Shown piece after piece: positions 22,905-37,331 of a stretch of 64,000 bases of DNA. Position 1 is the stretch's first letter. Every line of letters begins with the position of its first letter. The stretch spans positions 1,933,001 through 1,997,000 of the forward strand of contig MCGE01000003.1 in NCBI GenBank assembly GCA_002105175.1, read 5' to 3'. The position numbers and the translations under genes are program-made. The notes under the pieces are model-generated. The model was not told where the DNA came from and did not search any database. It was given only the letters and a program-made list of their open reading frames with translations. This DNA is from Absidia repens. Lineage: Eukaryota; Mucoromycota; Mucoromycetes; Mucorales; Cunninghamellaceae.

Positions 22905-25314
22905 TCAATTCGACTTTGATTTCTTATTTCCTATAAAGAGGTCCAAAAAAAAAAAAAAAACAAAAAAATAAATAAATCGTAAGTACCCATCCTATATTAA
23001 AAACCGCCCTTTTTTTTCATTCTTACCAGATACTTGGGCGCCATCAGCCGAGCGTTTTTTGGATGAAGCAGGTGGGTGGCAAGTATCACAGTACCATTCA
23101 CCTTCAGGGATGGAGTCGAGAGGAGGATCCGCACAGTAGGTATGCATCGGGGAGTCGCACTTGTCACATAAGAGAAGCTGTTCATCATTTTCTTCCTTGT
23201 GACACTTTACACAGAGGTCGTCGGTCTATATGAAAGATCGTATTGAATGAGTTTCCGCTCTGGTCCCACTCTACTTTTTTTTTTTTTTTCTTCCCTTTCA
23301 ATGCTTACCTCAGGTAGCTGCGGCCATTTGGGCAAGTTAGGCACAAGTTCATCATCAGCCTTGACAATGAGTAAAGTGTGACCCAGTCCACATGAAACTC
23401 TATTCAAAGAGTAAAACAACAATCAATAAATGACTATTACCAAACCGCTTTTTTTTTTTTTGTTTTCTTTTTTGTTTTTTACTTACTGTAGAGGCTTGAT
23501 TCCTTCCAAAGGTTCCACCTTTTGGGGTTTTGTCGCCGTTTTCACAGTGGAGTCTTCACCAAATCCGAGTTCCCCATTTTGCACTTGACCCCAGGCAATG
23601 GTTGTCATTTCGTCATCGGCCAAAGCAAACAAACTACTACCACCAGCGGCAATTTGTCTCAAGTTCCAACCGTTGAGATCATACAAATAACGAGGAGCCA
23701 TCCAGGGTTGACCAGAGCTTCCATCACCGGTATTCTTCCATTTCCCCCAAAGAAGCATTTGCTTGTTCCCATCCAGCGCAAGAGAGCAAGATGCACCACA
23801 GGCAATTTGAGTGGCACGAGAAAGTTCATGCACGCTAGCAAGGTTGGGGATCACTTTTGGTATGGAAAGATCCTTTTGTTCACCATGACCCAATCGACCG
23901 AGACCGCCAAATCCCCATGAATAAACATATCCTTCGTCGTCCAATGCAAGAGAATGGTTGGCCCCACAAGCAATAGCAGTGATTTTGCGTTCCGCCAATG
24001 ATTTTACCAATACTTCAAACATAAATAAGATGGTATCAGATTGTGAGGTTAATGGATATAAACAATAATAATTAACTTGCCCCCTGATTTTTTTTTCTAC
24101 TTACATGGTTGAGGCTGAGGATGTGTGCCCATTTGACCAGCACTCTTGATATATTGACCATCTGCTCCATTTCCAAGCTATATGTCCAAAAAGAAATTAA
24201 TTAGTATTCATCCAACCATAACCCATTTTTGATTCCAAGTAAACTTTACCTGACCATATTCCATTGAGCCAAATGCGTAAATTTGCCCCTTATCTAAAAA
24301 GAGAATAAACAAAAAAATAAAAAGGCATCGTGAGGTCGGAGTCTCCTCATCATCATCATCACATCCCCTTGATTTGTATATAATTAAGGAGTCATGAGCT
24401 TACCATCAATTGCCAACGAGAAATCAGCACCACATGCGACATCAACAACGGTGACCTTGCCCAAGTTGGTGACCTTTTGAAAGGTAGTTTGATCCGTAAG
24501 AGAAGACAATCCCAATTGACCCAATTTGTTGTCGCCTGCAGCAAATACTTCGCCAGCAGCTATTCATAAAAAAGGAGAATAAGAAGAAAAAAAAACAAAG
24601 AAACAAAAAACAAAAAAAAACAACCCAAAAAAAAAACGCGTATTAATAATAATGAGTGAGACGTGCATGAATATAGAACCAAGTCAATGGGGGCATATGT
24701 ATATATATATATCTGACTATTTACCTGTGACCAATAGAGAGTGATTTCTACCAGTGGCACCCGCGACGATTTTTTCATTTTTCAGTGCATCAATTTGTTG
24801 ACTGACATTGACAGGGAATGGAATAGTATCTTTGTGACCTAAACCCAATTGACCACGTTCATTGCGACCAAACGTCCATACTTGTCCTTCATTGGTGATA
24901 ACAAAAGAATGACAAGACACAGGTCCTGTAACGGCCTTTTTCACCCTATACAAAAGAAAAGACAAAGTTGAGTGGTTTTATTCCACCTTCGTTCGTCTCT
25001 ATAAAGATGCTTACTTGACATCCACCAATTCTCGTACCAAGTTAGGACCAAGGAGAATTTCTCTAAAGAAAATGGTCAAGTTAAAGGACTGATTGACAAA
25101 TTACCGATTTGCATTTCCACTATACTTACTCTTCTTTCTTTTCGCCTTTGCCTTTTCTGTTGATAATATCCCAAGCAGTGGTGCCGAAGATTAATAGCTT
25201 TTCTGTGAAATAAAAAGGATAGGTAAATGACAACACACACGTACATATATATATATATATATCTTTGATTTTTCTTATTGGAAACTTACTGGAGTCAGTG
25301 TCTTCAGAAGTCAT
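22905..25314 (-). CDS. RCC2-like protein (RCC1 repeats) with C-terminal PHD finger
   Basis: Eleven exons (25290-25314, 25130-25202, 25015-25062, 24725-24945, 24404-24559, 24250-24293, 24105-24177, 23487-24012, 23309-23399, 23027-23225, 22905-22930) give 493 residues, all in phase. Residues 10-410 form a seven-bladed RCC1 propeller of RCC2 type: KLLIFGTTAWDIINRKGKG, VWTFGRNERGQLGLGHKD, GATGRNHSLLVT, FAAGDNKLGQLGL, CGANHSLALDDEGYVYSWGF, GGLGRLGHGEQKD, CGLGHTLLIV. Animal RCC2 (TD-60) acts in chromosome segregation and small-GTPase signalling. Residues 420-470 are a PHD zinc finger: CVKC, LLLCDKCDSPMHTYC and GEWYCDTC supply the C4HC3 ligands. PHD fingers usually read histone H3 tails. A short basic tail (KKRSADG, KKSKS) follows. 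The last 26-nt exon is the least certain. Confidence 0.87.
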
Positions 25315-25958
25315 GGTAAATGTGTCTATTAAAGGAAGAAAAAAAAAAAAAAAAAAAAAAAGAAAGGAAACGAAAAAATTAAAAAAACAGGGGAGACCAA
25401 CAGATTTTTATAGCCTCCCCCCCAACCAGCCTGCACCAAAAAATTTGAAATTCAGTCGTCACACCATGCCTTTTTTTCAAGGTATACCAGCCCAGCATGA
25501 TGACCATATTTATACAGTTATACACAAAGTGGTAATAAATGGTCTAGTGTTATTTTGCCTATAAAAGAAGTGTTCTTTGGGATATTGTACAATTATAAAG
25601 TATCACTAGGTGGATATCCTTCAAGCAATGGAAATATGATATGCTCATGGTTTTATATGTCGCTCAATTAAAATCGGTCCTTTTATTCATGTCGTCCATA
25701 AATAGTGATTTTAATGAAAGACTCATCCGATTTTTTTTTATGAAGCATGACCCTTGAACCCTTTTGTCCAGTTTATTTGCTATTCATAGAGGAGAGGGGG
25801 GGAGGCATTCAAAAAAAAAAATAGTAATTGAAACAGCGCCTTTTTTTTTTGGGCTTCTTTTTGTTCGAGCTCTCCTTTTTTTTTTTTTTTTAATACAATA
25901 TATCCAACTACGCACTCGTTTCTTTTTTATATATCCTCAACATCATATTCCTCCAATC
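25315..25958. promoter_or_regulatory. Divergent promoter region, RCC2-PHD / WDR48
   Basis: This 644-bp spacer lies between two divergent starts, with an A-run next to the RCC2-like start (25334-25353) and T-runs (25841-25890) next to the WDR48 start. Frames in it are short and unconvincing. Confidence 0.45.
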
Positions 25959-28900
25959 ATGAAAACACAGACACGTAGAAAGGTGTCCTATGTCATAAGA
26001 CAGCCGAATGGAAGGAAAGCTCATTGCTTGGGTGTGAATTCGTTGGCGATTGACAAAAATACCGTGTACAACAACGACGACAATCTTGGAACGGCGGAAG
26101 GAGGGTTGCTTTATTCAGCAGGACGAGACGGTGTAGTCGCTGGGTGGCAAGTGCATATCCCTTTAAAACAGCAACAACAGCAACAACAGCTTTCTTCCAA
26201 CGACACAACACAGGCGTTATGGATTCACGACCGACAGGTCAAGGTACGAAAGTTCTTGGTAATACGACGACAGAATTCACTCAATTGGTTACTTTTTCTT
26301 GATTAGGCAGATTCTTCGGCCACTTGTCGAGTTTTCTCCCAAATGCATACTGACTGGGTGAACGATATTGTTGTTTGTGATGATGGCAATAGCGGTAAGG
26401 ACATATCAAACTCCCCCCAAAAAAAAGGGTATTGTTCTTCTACTGACTGACTCAGTTACAATTTTGTTACTATTATTATTATTAAATGTATAGTTGTATC
26501 GGCTTCAGCAGATAGAACCATCAAACTATGGAGACCCTACAGTGAAGAATCGCATCAAGCACAGACCATTGGGTGGCACACAGATTACGTCAAATGCTTG
26601 GCTTATGCGTCGGAAGCGCGGTGGGTCGCTAGTGCGGGTTTGGACAAACGTATCCATATTTGGGATTTTGAAAAAAGCCAGCCTCAGCTCACCATTCAAG
26701 TCGGCTCCATGAATATCAATCACGAATATCCCGGGAATACTTCTGGTAACTTGCAAAAAAAAAGGGTGGGAGTGGTCTCCCATATGAAAATTACTCATTT
26801 TGTAACACATGTTTTTTTTTTTTTTTAATTTCATAGATATATCTCATGGTACTTCTTCCAAATCGTCCATTTATGCCATGGCTGTGAATCCCTCTGGGAC
26901 ACTACTTGTTACAGGCTCTCCAGAAAAGGTAAGAAAAGCACGTTTAGTTATTAAAAAAAATCAAATAAAATAATAATAAGCAAACAAACAAACAGTTGAA
27001 GCGTTACTCTAATTTTTGTTCTTTATCGGTCTAGGTAGTGCGTATTTGGGACCCGAGGTCAGGGAAACGTGTCAGCAAGTTGACTGGTCATACAGATAAC
27101 ATTCGGGCGTTATTGATCAGTGATGACGGACAGCATGTAGGTATTTTTTTTTAAATCCATAAATATATGTATATGCATGTGTTTTTATTCATTTGCCTTT
27201 TTTTTTTTTTTATAGGTACTATCGGGATCGTCGGATTCAACTATCAAGCTCTGGTCAACAAAAGCTCAACGGTGCCTGACAACATATGAAACGCACACCG
27301 ACTCGGTATGGTCTCTTTATTCTGATCATCCTGATCTGAAAACATTTTATGCTGGATCTCGTGATGGTCTAGTGACGAAAACCGAAATTCCAAGGGAAGG
27401 TGCAGGCGTCAAACAAGACGAAGGTGAATGCATTGGTTTATTCAAAGAAAACTCTGGTGTCGGAAAGGTAGGAAAAAGAAGCAGAAGAAGAAGAAAAAAA
27501 ACAACAACACGAAACAGGATTTAATAGTTGTTCTTTTGATGTAGATTGTTGCTTTTGATGATACATACATTTGGACAGCCACATCAACGTCAAGTATAAA
27601 TCGATGGGTAAGCAAAAAGGGAAAAAAACAAAAAGAATAATCAACGGGTACCTACGCGTCATAATATTTAATCCACTCCTTTTATTGAATTGGTAGCTAT
27701 CTGTTCCTTCACGGGAAAGTCGACAAGTCCTCTCCAAGTCCGATTATAATCCAGACATTCCTCCATCTGCCATCGTCAAATTACCACCCACTCAAACTGC
27801 ATTCTCACCTCAACTACCTGAACAACTTCTGCCCAATGATGGTGTCACTTTATATGCTGGCTCGGTGATGTCTATTCCTATGAGTTACAATGACGATGAT
27901 GAAGATTCGATCGAGTCACTAACTCCCCTACGGGAATATCCTGATCAAATAATCAAAGGTAATGAAAATAAAATAAAAAGACAATCAATTGATAAATGCT
28001 GTTTTTTTTATATTTTATTTTACAGGCAATCCTGGTATCATGGCTCACCTGGTTTTGCAAAATCGGCAACATGTTTTGACAAAAGACACAACTGGAGAAG
28101 TGGCTTTATGGGACCTTGTTCGGGTAAGTTAAAAAAAATTACGTTCCACTGAAAAATTAGATTGATACAGTATTTATTGAGATTTTCCTTTTTTATATTC
28201 ATATATATCTGTAGTGTATGGAAATCCAAAAATTTGGGCAGCGACAAATGGAGGAAGTGGCTCAAGAAATCAATGGCATCGAAAGCTTTCCTTCTTGGTG
28301 TTCCGTGACAACAAAAATTGGCGCTATTACTGTCCAACTGCTAGAATCCAACTGTTTTGATTGTGAAATGTATGCCGATGAAGTCAGTATATCGGCCGAT
28401 TACCAATACCGTGAAGATCAACGTGGTAAGTAAAAGAAAAAAGGGAGGAGAGGTACTGCACATTCCGAGCTAGTACATACTAATACCGTTGCTTCCTTTT
28501 TTTTTTTTTTAATGTGAATCTTAGTGAACCTTGGGAAATGGCTTCTGATCAATTTGTTTTCACCTTTCGTCACAGCAGAACTACAACAACAAAAAGGGAA
28601 TAATACGACAGAACAGGATAACGACAACGACACAAAATCAGCGATGCCTCAACAACGAAAGAACTTGCAAGTGGTGACACCGCGATTTGAACCACCAGAA
28701 TCAACGGCTACGGCAGCAACAGCGACTAGCACCACGCCATCTATCCAACCGGAGCGTGTATCTAGATCAGCACCGCCGCTCCCGATACCAGCACTGAAAA
28801 TTCCTCTTACTGCGGTGACAACTAATACCAACAGCTCACCCTTCCATAACTTCACAACAGACGATCACACCTCATGCTTCAGTGGTCCTATGACGGCTCC

Positions 28901-30048
28901 TCCCACCACTGGGCGGTCGTTTGACTATTTTTCTAGCTCACACTATTCATCTACCGATAGCCAGCCATCAGTTCAACCGCCCCTACCGGCCGCCGTGGCA
29001 TCGTCGTCTCCATCGACTCCCGGCAACACCAATTTTATGCATCGATTAAAAAATCTATCAATCAAGGCTACCAGAAAAGGATCCCATAGCAGTGACACTA
29101 AATCGGAGGGATATACTACTGAAGAAGAAAAGGCGACCTCTGTCAATGGCGATGTAAGTACTTGAAACAACAACAGCCGCAAAAAAAAAAAAAATAAAAA
29201 AAAAATAAAATAAAAAGAACAGGCGATATATATAAATTCATGATTTTGGGTGTCTGTTTTTAATTAGGCAAACGACAAAACTGAACCAATTAACACCAAG
29301 GAAGATCAAACCAACCATGGCGAAGATGGTGCGTCCTATACCCTCCTACGATTACCGATTTCCCACCGTTGACAATCCCTTCATCGACGCCCATCATTAT
29401 TGCCGAAGAAAGTGCGGAGGCGTCCACTGGTATGGATCTCTATCGTGGGGAAGCTAGCTGTGTGGGTGACGATCATGCCTTAATATTGAAAGCGGCGCCC
29501 TCTTGGTTATTATCCTTTTTGTTATACGTAAGTTTATTCCAGGTTTGGCGAGGATGGGGCAGGGGACGGGAAAAAAAAGCACGACTCACTGACTTGTTTT
29601 TTTTTTTTTTTTTTCTCATATAGAATAAGACGCCAGGCAAAGAAATCGTCAAATTGACATTTATACTCAAACCACACCCGCGCACGCTACTTACAGAACT
29701 ACCTGGCGGGTAAGTGAACACATTCAAAAAAAAAAAAAGATATATATATATATATTGGATTGTCGGTCGGGGGAAATTCACCATATATCGTTATCATTTG
29801 ATAGGTCCAATAATCGCTTGCTAGCGAATCGGGTTTTACGGATTCGAAAGCTACTTCATTATGTCGCCGAAAAAATCGATCAGACCCCACGACCACCACC
29901 GGACGTGAATGATTTGGAGATCCTATGTAACGATACAGTATTGACGCCAACAATGACCTTGGCATCGGTAAAACAGCATATTATGAAATCAAGTGGCGAT
30001 GTGATTCTCTCCTACCGATACAAGACGGAGGGCAGCAATGATGTGTGA
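25959..30048 (+). CDS. WDR48: WDR48/UAF1 homologue (WD40 propeller plus DUF3337)
   Basis: Cofactor that activates USP1/USP12/USP46-type deubiquitinases (Bun107 in fission yeast). Exons: 25959-26243, 26307-26394, 26494-26745, 26837-26928, 27035-27136, 27216-27467, 27545-27607, 27697-27958, 28026-28123, 28215-28425, 28525 to about 29153, then about 29268/29301-29527, 29624-29709, 29805-30048. The N-terminus [11 protein letters not shown] begins the propeller; repeats include [59 protein letters not shown] and [15 protein letters not shown], followed by the family block [17 protein letters not shown]. The C-terminus is DUF3337 (a SUMO-like-domain region): [50 protein letters not shown]. The first eleven exons join in frame, but the simplest exon 12 is out of frame with DUF3337. 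Donor 29158 with acceptor 29300 would restore it (964 residues). Confidence 0.9.
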
Positions 30049-30426
30049 ATAAAACTCCCCATTGAGACTCATGGAGGCGGTAGAATTAGAAAAAAAAAAA
30101 AAAAAAAAACCATTCGCTTGCAAAATTTGGATTCTGTAGTATAGTCTTAGTTTAGATGATCCTTTATTTGATTGTTGTTCCAATAAATATATTTTGATTT
30201 GAATATACCATCATGCCTTTGTTTTTTTTTGTTTGTGAAAGAACTAGCCACACTGTGACCTCCCGGGCGTGTCGTCGTTCAAATGGAACGGTTGCAAATA
30301 AAATCAATTAGGATCATTAGGAAAGGACTTTGGTACATTTTGTAGTTTTAAGATAATTATCATGATATCCACTCCCACTTTTGTTTTGAATAAAAAACCA
30401 TTTTATCTTTATCACCCTTTGTTTTA
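30049..30426. other. 3' region of WDR48
   Basis: AATAAA occurs about 130 bp after the stop (30181). The rest is AT-rich spacer up to the minisatellite; no gene is seen. Confidence 0.5.
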
Positions 30427-30880
30427 CTGCCAGCCTTTTTTTTTTTTTTTTGGCTGGCAGTCTGGATAGCCTTTTTTTTTTTGGCTGGCAGTTTTGGATA
30501 GCCTTTTTTTTTGGCAGCAGTTTGGATAGCCTTTTTTTTTTTGGCAGGCGTTTTGGATAGCCTTTTTTTTGGCAGGCAGTTTGGATAGCCTTTTTTTTTT
30601 TGGCAGGCAGTTTTGGATAGCCTTTTTTTTTGGCAGGCAGTTTTGGATAGCCTTTTTTTTTTTTGGCAGGCAGTTTGGATAGCCTTTTTTTTTTTGGCTG
30701 GCGTTTTGGATAGCCTTTTTTTTTGGCAGGCAGTTTTGGATAGCCTTTTTTTTGGCTGGCGTTTTGGATAGCCTTTTTTTTTTTTTGGCTGGCAGTTTGG
30801 ATAGCCTTTTTTTTTTGGCTGGCAATTTGGATAGCCTTTTTTTTTTGGCTGGCAATTTGGATAGCCTTTTTTTTTTTTTT
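30427..30880. repeat. Minisatellite, about 31-bp unit, 14 copies
   Basis: Fourteen tandem units each end in GGATAGCC plus a T-run of 8-16 bases. The unit consensus is GGCWGGCAGTTTTGGATAGCC followed by the T-run. Variation lies in GGCTGG versus GGCAGG, CAG present or lost before GTTTTGG, and T-run length, so units are about 27-36 bp. Translations of either strand are lysine-rich artefacts. Confidence 0.95.
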
Positions 30881-30889
30881 TAAGGAGAC

Positions 30890-31435
30890 TGATGTGAGAT
30901 CTAGAGAATGGTCAACACTAATATAAAGAAACGGGTGTAAAAAAGACAAGAATATACTGTCTGTACAAAACATGAAAGTGGCTAAAGTGATGTCTTTTAT
31001 TAAAGTATAACAATTGTCAGCACCATCAAATGGGTTAACGGCCAAAAAAAAAGTGCTCTATTTTACAAGACATGAGAAACACTAATGGGCCATTTTGCAA
31101 TGAAGCAAATAAAGATAGACATATTTTATTGAGATGTAGATAACATTCTATGGCAAGCTAACACTAAGCTAAGCTAATGAAGGCTCCAAAGCTAACTAAT
31201 GGGTACTCCAAATCCTGGATCCAAAATGAAAGGGTTTCCCCATGCATGTTATAATCCCTGAGCTGAAAACCCGTCTAAACTAGTCCCGATACAATTCTAG
31301 GTTCAAAATAACCCCGTAGAAGTTGAATGGTGAAGAAAAATTGAAATGAAAAAAAAAAGGAAAGAGAGACGAAAAAATTAAAAAAAAGACGAGAGAAAAT
31401 AAATATTTCACGTGGGCGGGTTTTAAAATGACTTT
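30890..31435 (+). repeat. Dispersed repeat family, copy B
   Basis: Begins about 10 bp after the minisatellite ends, at AGATCTAGAGAATGGTCAAC, and aligns with the reverse complement of copy A and with copy C. It shares an internal TGGTCAACACTAAT block with C, and the end AAATAAATATTTCACG compares with AAATAAATATTCCACG in C. No ORF. Ends are approximate. Confidence 0.75.
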
Positions 31436-32089
31436 TTTTTATTTTTTACTATATTGCTGGATACAAAACAACCCGCCACCTTTTCTATATTTTACCTTTG
31501 CTTATTATCTCTTTTCTACAACATTCAACATTACGCAAACATGATCAACATGATAGCTCTTTTCATATGACAGGAGTCTTCACCATTCAGCACATGGGAC
31601 TTCTTTTATTTTATTTTGTAAGCAATAGCTCCCACCATTCAGCTTTTAGTGGCATGACTCTATGACGCCACTGTCACGCTGCCTTCGCGCTCCTTTTGCT
31701 CTTTAAAACAGTTTCGCCCCCATCCTAGAATAGTTCCTCCCTTTGCACTGCAGAATAGCTTGTCACTCGTCGTAGAATAGCTTACCCTCTTAGTTTATTT
31801 TACGTTATGTTTAATAAAATATATCTTTATTAAGAAATCACACATATTAGGCTATGGATAAGAAAATCGAATGGAACTTTTTTTTTTGAATTGATTTGAA
31901 ATAAAATGATGTTTATTTATTGATGATGGATAAAAAGATGATAATGACTATATGAAATATGTTTTTTGTTTGAAAGAAAAAAAAAGAAACGAAGAAAGAG
32001 AGAGAGCCTGCTTTTGTCTTTTTTCATTTGGTATCATTGGAAGAGGATGTGCTTTGTGGCTGGAGAGAGAGAGAGAGAGGAAGAGAGAT
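31436..32089. other. Intergenic region between repeat copy B and a small gene
   Basis: This stretch is AT-rich, with two GAATAGCTT-type motifs near 31752-31784, an AATAAA-like run at 31813-31820, and a (GA)n tract at 32062-32080 next to the stop of the small gene. No gene is recognised. Confidence 0.5.
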
Positions 32090-32299
32090 TTATAAGCCGC
32101 CACCGCTTCGGCCAACATCGACCAAACCAAGACCATTGTTGATTTTCATCCATTGTTGTTGCCCTAATTTATCGGAGCCTTTGGTAGTCATGATATGAGA
32201 ATGTGCAGGAGAGGGTTGACAGGTGGAGCGTACATAAGTGGCATAGCCGGCAGCACCGGTAACAATAGGAGTAAGAATAAGAGTAGCAGGACGGGCCAT
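32090..32299 (-). CDS. Small orphan protein, 69 residues
   Basis: An intronless ATG-to-TAA frame. The N-terminus MARPATLILTPIVTGAAGYA is a hydrophobic Ala/Gly/Thr segment that could be a membrane anchor or a cleaved presequence. The rest is polar, with one cysteine and a Gly-rich end (GLVDVGRSGGGL). A TATA-box-like TATATAAAG lies on the same strand about 95 bp upstream (32391-32402), and the codon choice looks like that of real genes here. No family is recognised. Confidence 0.5.
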   Translation of the reverse strand: MARPATLILTPIVTGAAGYATYVRSTCQPSPAHSHIMTTKGSDKLGQQQWMKINNGLGLVDVGRSGGGL

Positions 32300-33901
32300 A
32301 TTAAATAATTTGAATTGATTTGGAGTTGATTTGGGAATGGAGTTGAGTGATATTTTTTTTTTGTGGGGAATTACCAACTCCCCCACCCCTTCTTTATATA
32401 TGTCTTGAAAACAAAAAAAAGTCGGGTGTTCAGCATATATCGTTATCTCGAAATCAAAACTAAGACCTTCTTTTGCTTGACCGGAGTTTTCCTATGACGT
32501 GATGCCCCATGCGGGTTTTATAACTGCATCTAAAATATTGCGTTTATGGTCAAACGTTATCTTTCTCATTCATATATACCCATTTGGAACATGATGATTG
32601 TGGTGGCGATGGTGGCGAAAATGCATGGCATGATAGGGTAGATGGTGCATTTATGAGAGGATAATGGCAATCGAGCATGTAATAGTTCATTATTATTCAT
32701 CATCACTGCAATTGAAAAATCGCTGATAGTGCAAATGATAGTACCCAAATTATTCCAAGTGGTTCTACTTGTTCATGCTGCTTTAATGACTGGCTCAAAT
32801 AATATAATGGTAATCTCTGTCAAATCGTAATAATAAATCCCACTATCTTTCCATATCTTGTAAAGAAAGAAAATGGATCAATTAGCTCATTATAGCGGCG
32901 GCCGCTTTTACTCCGATCAGGGGTCCTTCCCTCTTATGCTTTAAACCATGAAACTGTATTCTGGTTCCTGATTTTTTTAAGCGTGTTCAATGATATGGTA
33001 TGATTTTTCCATAACCTTTTTTTTTTTTAAAAAAAATAATCAAATATATGATATGGTGAAATGGTATTTCTGTAGAATGATTTTCCGTATCAAGAAAACC
33101 AAAGATTATATTGTATGATACTGTCAATTTACAGATGACACAATATGATCTTAACGTATTTCCCTCCTGAATTGGTGAAAGACAGAAATCACCACCAAAG
33201 ATAGTCAATCATGGTGTAACTATCTGAGGTCATATCGTGCTTATCCAATGCATTTTATTTAGATTTGATAGGGGGTGAGACGGATAAACCTTGTGGTTGG
33301 ACTACCATTAATGCCAGCCAGCCACTCGCAGTGTGTCAAAATATTGGACGGAGTTATCCTCGTTCCATATCCAGTAAATCTAAAAAAAAAATAATCGTTT
33401 TCCATATATTATGAATTAAAAAAACCCTGATACGATAGTGAACCTTCTGTCCTTTGTAATCTTTTTTTATTCTTATCATTTACAGAAATTTAGGATTACC
33501 GTCTTTTCCCATACCATATAAATCCAAACGGTTCCCAATAAAAATAAAAATAAAAAATGACGGGAGCGGAGATTTAAGGTGCCACTCAAGTTTTCAGGAA
33601 CCCAATTTTTATTTATTTTCTGTTTCGCAGAAAAAAAGGCTGTGCCCAACTGTCATCATAAAGTCAGGTTTACAATTTCTATGGATGAGCAGATGATACT
33701 TTTTTGCATAGTAGCGATTGATGAGCTCTAGGCAACTTTTCTTCTTCAAGTGCCATTTAGAATGTCTTAAAAGTAACAATAAAAAAAGTTCCGTTTTATA
33801 CAAAAAGCCTCACTGCCTTTTATTTCCTACTTTTTTTTCATTGCCTTTTTTCTTCATTTTTTTTTTTTTTTTTTTTTTCACGCCATACTTTTGATTCTAA
33901 A
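32300..33901. other. 1.6-kb intergenic region
   Basis: Holds the TATA-like promoter of the small minus-strand gene (32391-32402) and, at its right end, a T-run (33859-33878) before the KNH gene. A palindromic T-run/A-run pair lies at about 33019-33037. Short frames show no homology. Confidence 0.5.
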
Positions 33902-34943
33902 ATGACTTGCTCCATTTTTTACGTGCTTTTCTTCATATCCATGATGGTGATGGTGGTCAAAGCAAACATGTCACCTTCATATCCAGAACCTGGCAGCGTA
34001 TGGACTGCTGGAAAAGAATACGAAATTACATGGGGTATTGACGCATAAATAAAAAATAAAAAAAAGAGGAAGAGCTGCAATATTTTGACGTTTTTTTTTC
34101 TTTTTGTATTCATTAGAGGAGGACAATACTGAGCCCACTATCAATGCAACATGGAAAAACTTCCGAATTGGTAAATTTCATACTTTTCTGTATAATTTCT
34201 CGTATTCATTTTTATTATCATTAGATTTAATGTCTGGAGAAGATCTTGATCAACAAAAGTTGACAACCATTGCTGAAAATGTAAAAGGAAATGCTCTGAA
34301 GCACAAGTATACTGCTCCTGAAGTGGCACCCCATGCTCCTATTTACTTTTTGATGTTCACCAGCGGTACAGAAAAAAAAAAAAAGTCGAATACGGTAATT
34401 CTCCTGTTTCTCATCCACTGCTTGTCTTCATAGATAATGGAGAATATGCATGGTCTAGTCGATTTGCTATTGTCGGTCAAGATGGAAAGCAAGAAGTCCC
34501 CGAAAATTCTGCCCAACCTAGCGGTAAGAGCGAAAATGTGTAAAGGAGATTTCTTTTTCGTTCTAATGTCTATATATATACATATATATATATATATTTG
34601 AAAAATAGGTGAAAAAATTCCATGGGGTGTTGGTAAATTAGTCTCAGGTGATGATGCTGCTGCTATGGCCTCATCACCCTCTGCTTCGGCTGATGCCGGA
34701 AAAAGTAACCCCTCTGCTTCCCCATCTGCGTCCGCCGCCAGCATGGCATCCAAGCCTGCCTCTGCCAGTCAATCAAATGCACGATCTGCTTCCGCATCTC
34801 CATCATCCCCTGCCACTGCTCATAAAGGAAACGCCAAGCCTGAAGAAAAGAAACTCACGGCAGATGCTACTATCCAATCTGTGGGTTCTTTTACCATGGT
34901 CGGAGCCTTAGTGTCATCTATTGTAGCATTGTTTTTGCTTTAA
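33902..34943 (+). CDS. KNH/Kre9-domain GPI-anchored cell-surface protein
   Basis: Predicted secreted wall or plasma-membrane protein. Five exons (33902-34034, 34117-34170, 34225-34365, 34434-34523, 34609-34943) give 250 residues. Residues 1-22 are a signal peptide (MTCSIFYVLFFISMMVMVVK). The KNH-type (Kre9/Knh1 N-terminal, Ser-Thr-rich GPI family) beta-sandwich follows: PSYPEPGSVWTAGKEYEITW, EEDNTEPTINATWKNFRIDL, APHAPIYFLMFTS, SSRFAIVG. Then comes a Ser/Ala/Pro-rich stalk (about 165-220) and a C-terminal hydrophobic tail (TMVGALVSSIVALFLL) after small residues, a GPI attachment signal. Such proteins are linked to beta-1,6-glucan assembly in yeasts; that role here is inference. Confidence 0.87.
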
Positions 34944-35178
34944 AAAGATGATCAAACCAAACCAAACCAAAAAAAAAAAGTCGATGCTATATATATTTAT
35001 ATAAAAAATATAATAATGATATATCTAGTTCTTTATTGATAAAAATATAGAATGAATAAAAAAAATAAAATAAAAAGATATATAATCACTAATGGCGAGA
35101 AAAGGAGGGGAGAATGAATGAACTGAAACTATGAATATATGATTGATAAAGAATGATTGCTAAGTGATGAATACTAAA

Positions 35179-37331
<2,153 letters not shown>

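Noticed and set aside
30427..30880. Possible CRISPR-like array with T-run spacers
   Set aside because: The 'spacers' are only homopolymer T of varying length, so this is an ordinary minisatellite.
30317..31045. Long lysine-rich minus-strand reading frames across the minisatellite
   Set aside because: They are translations of the T-run repeat units; several frames stay open for the same trivial reason.
31090..31330. SINE with internal pol III A and B boxes in the dispersed repeat
   Set aside because: A GGTTCAAAATA stretch resembles a B box in copy B only; copies A and C change it, and no properly spaced A box or tRNA-like head is present.
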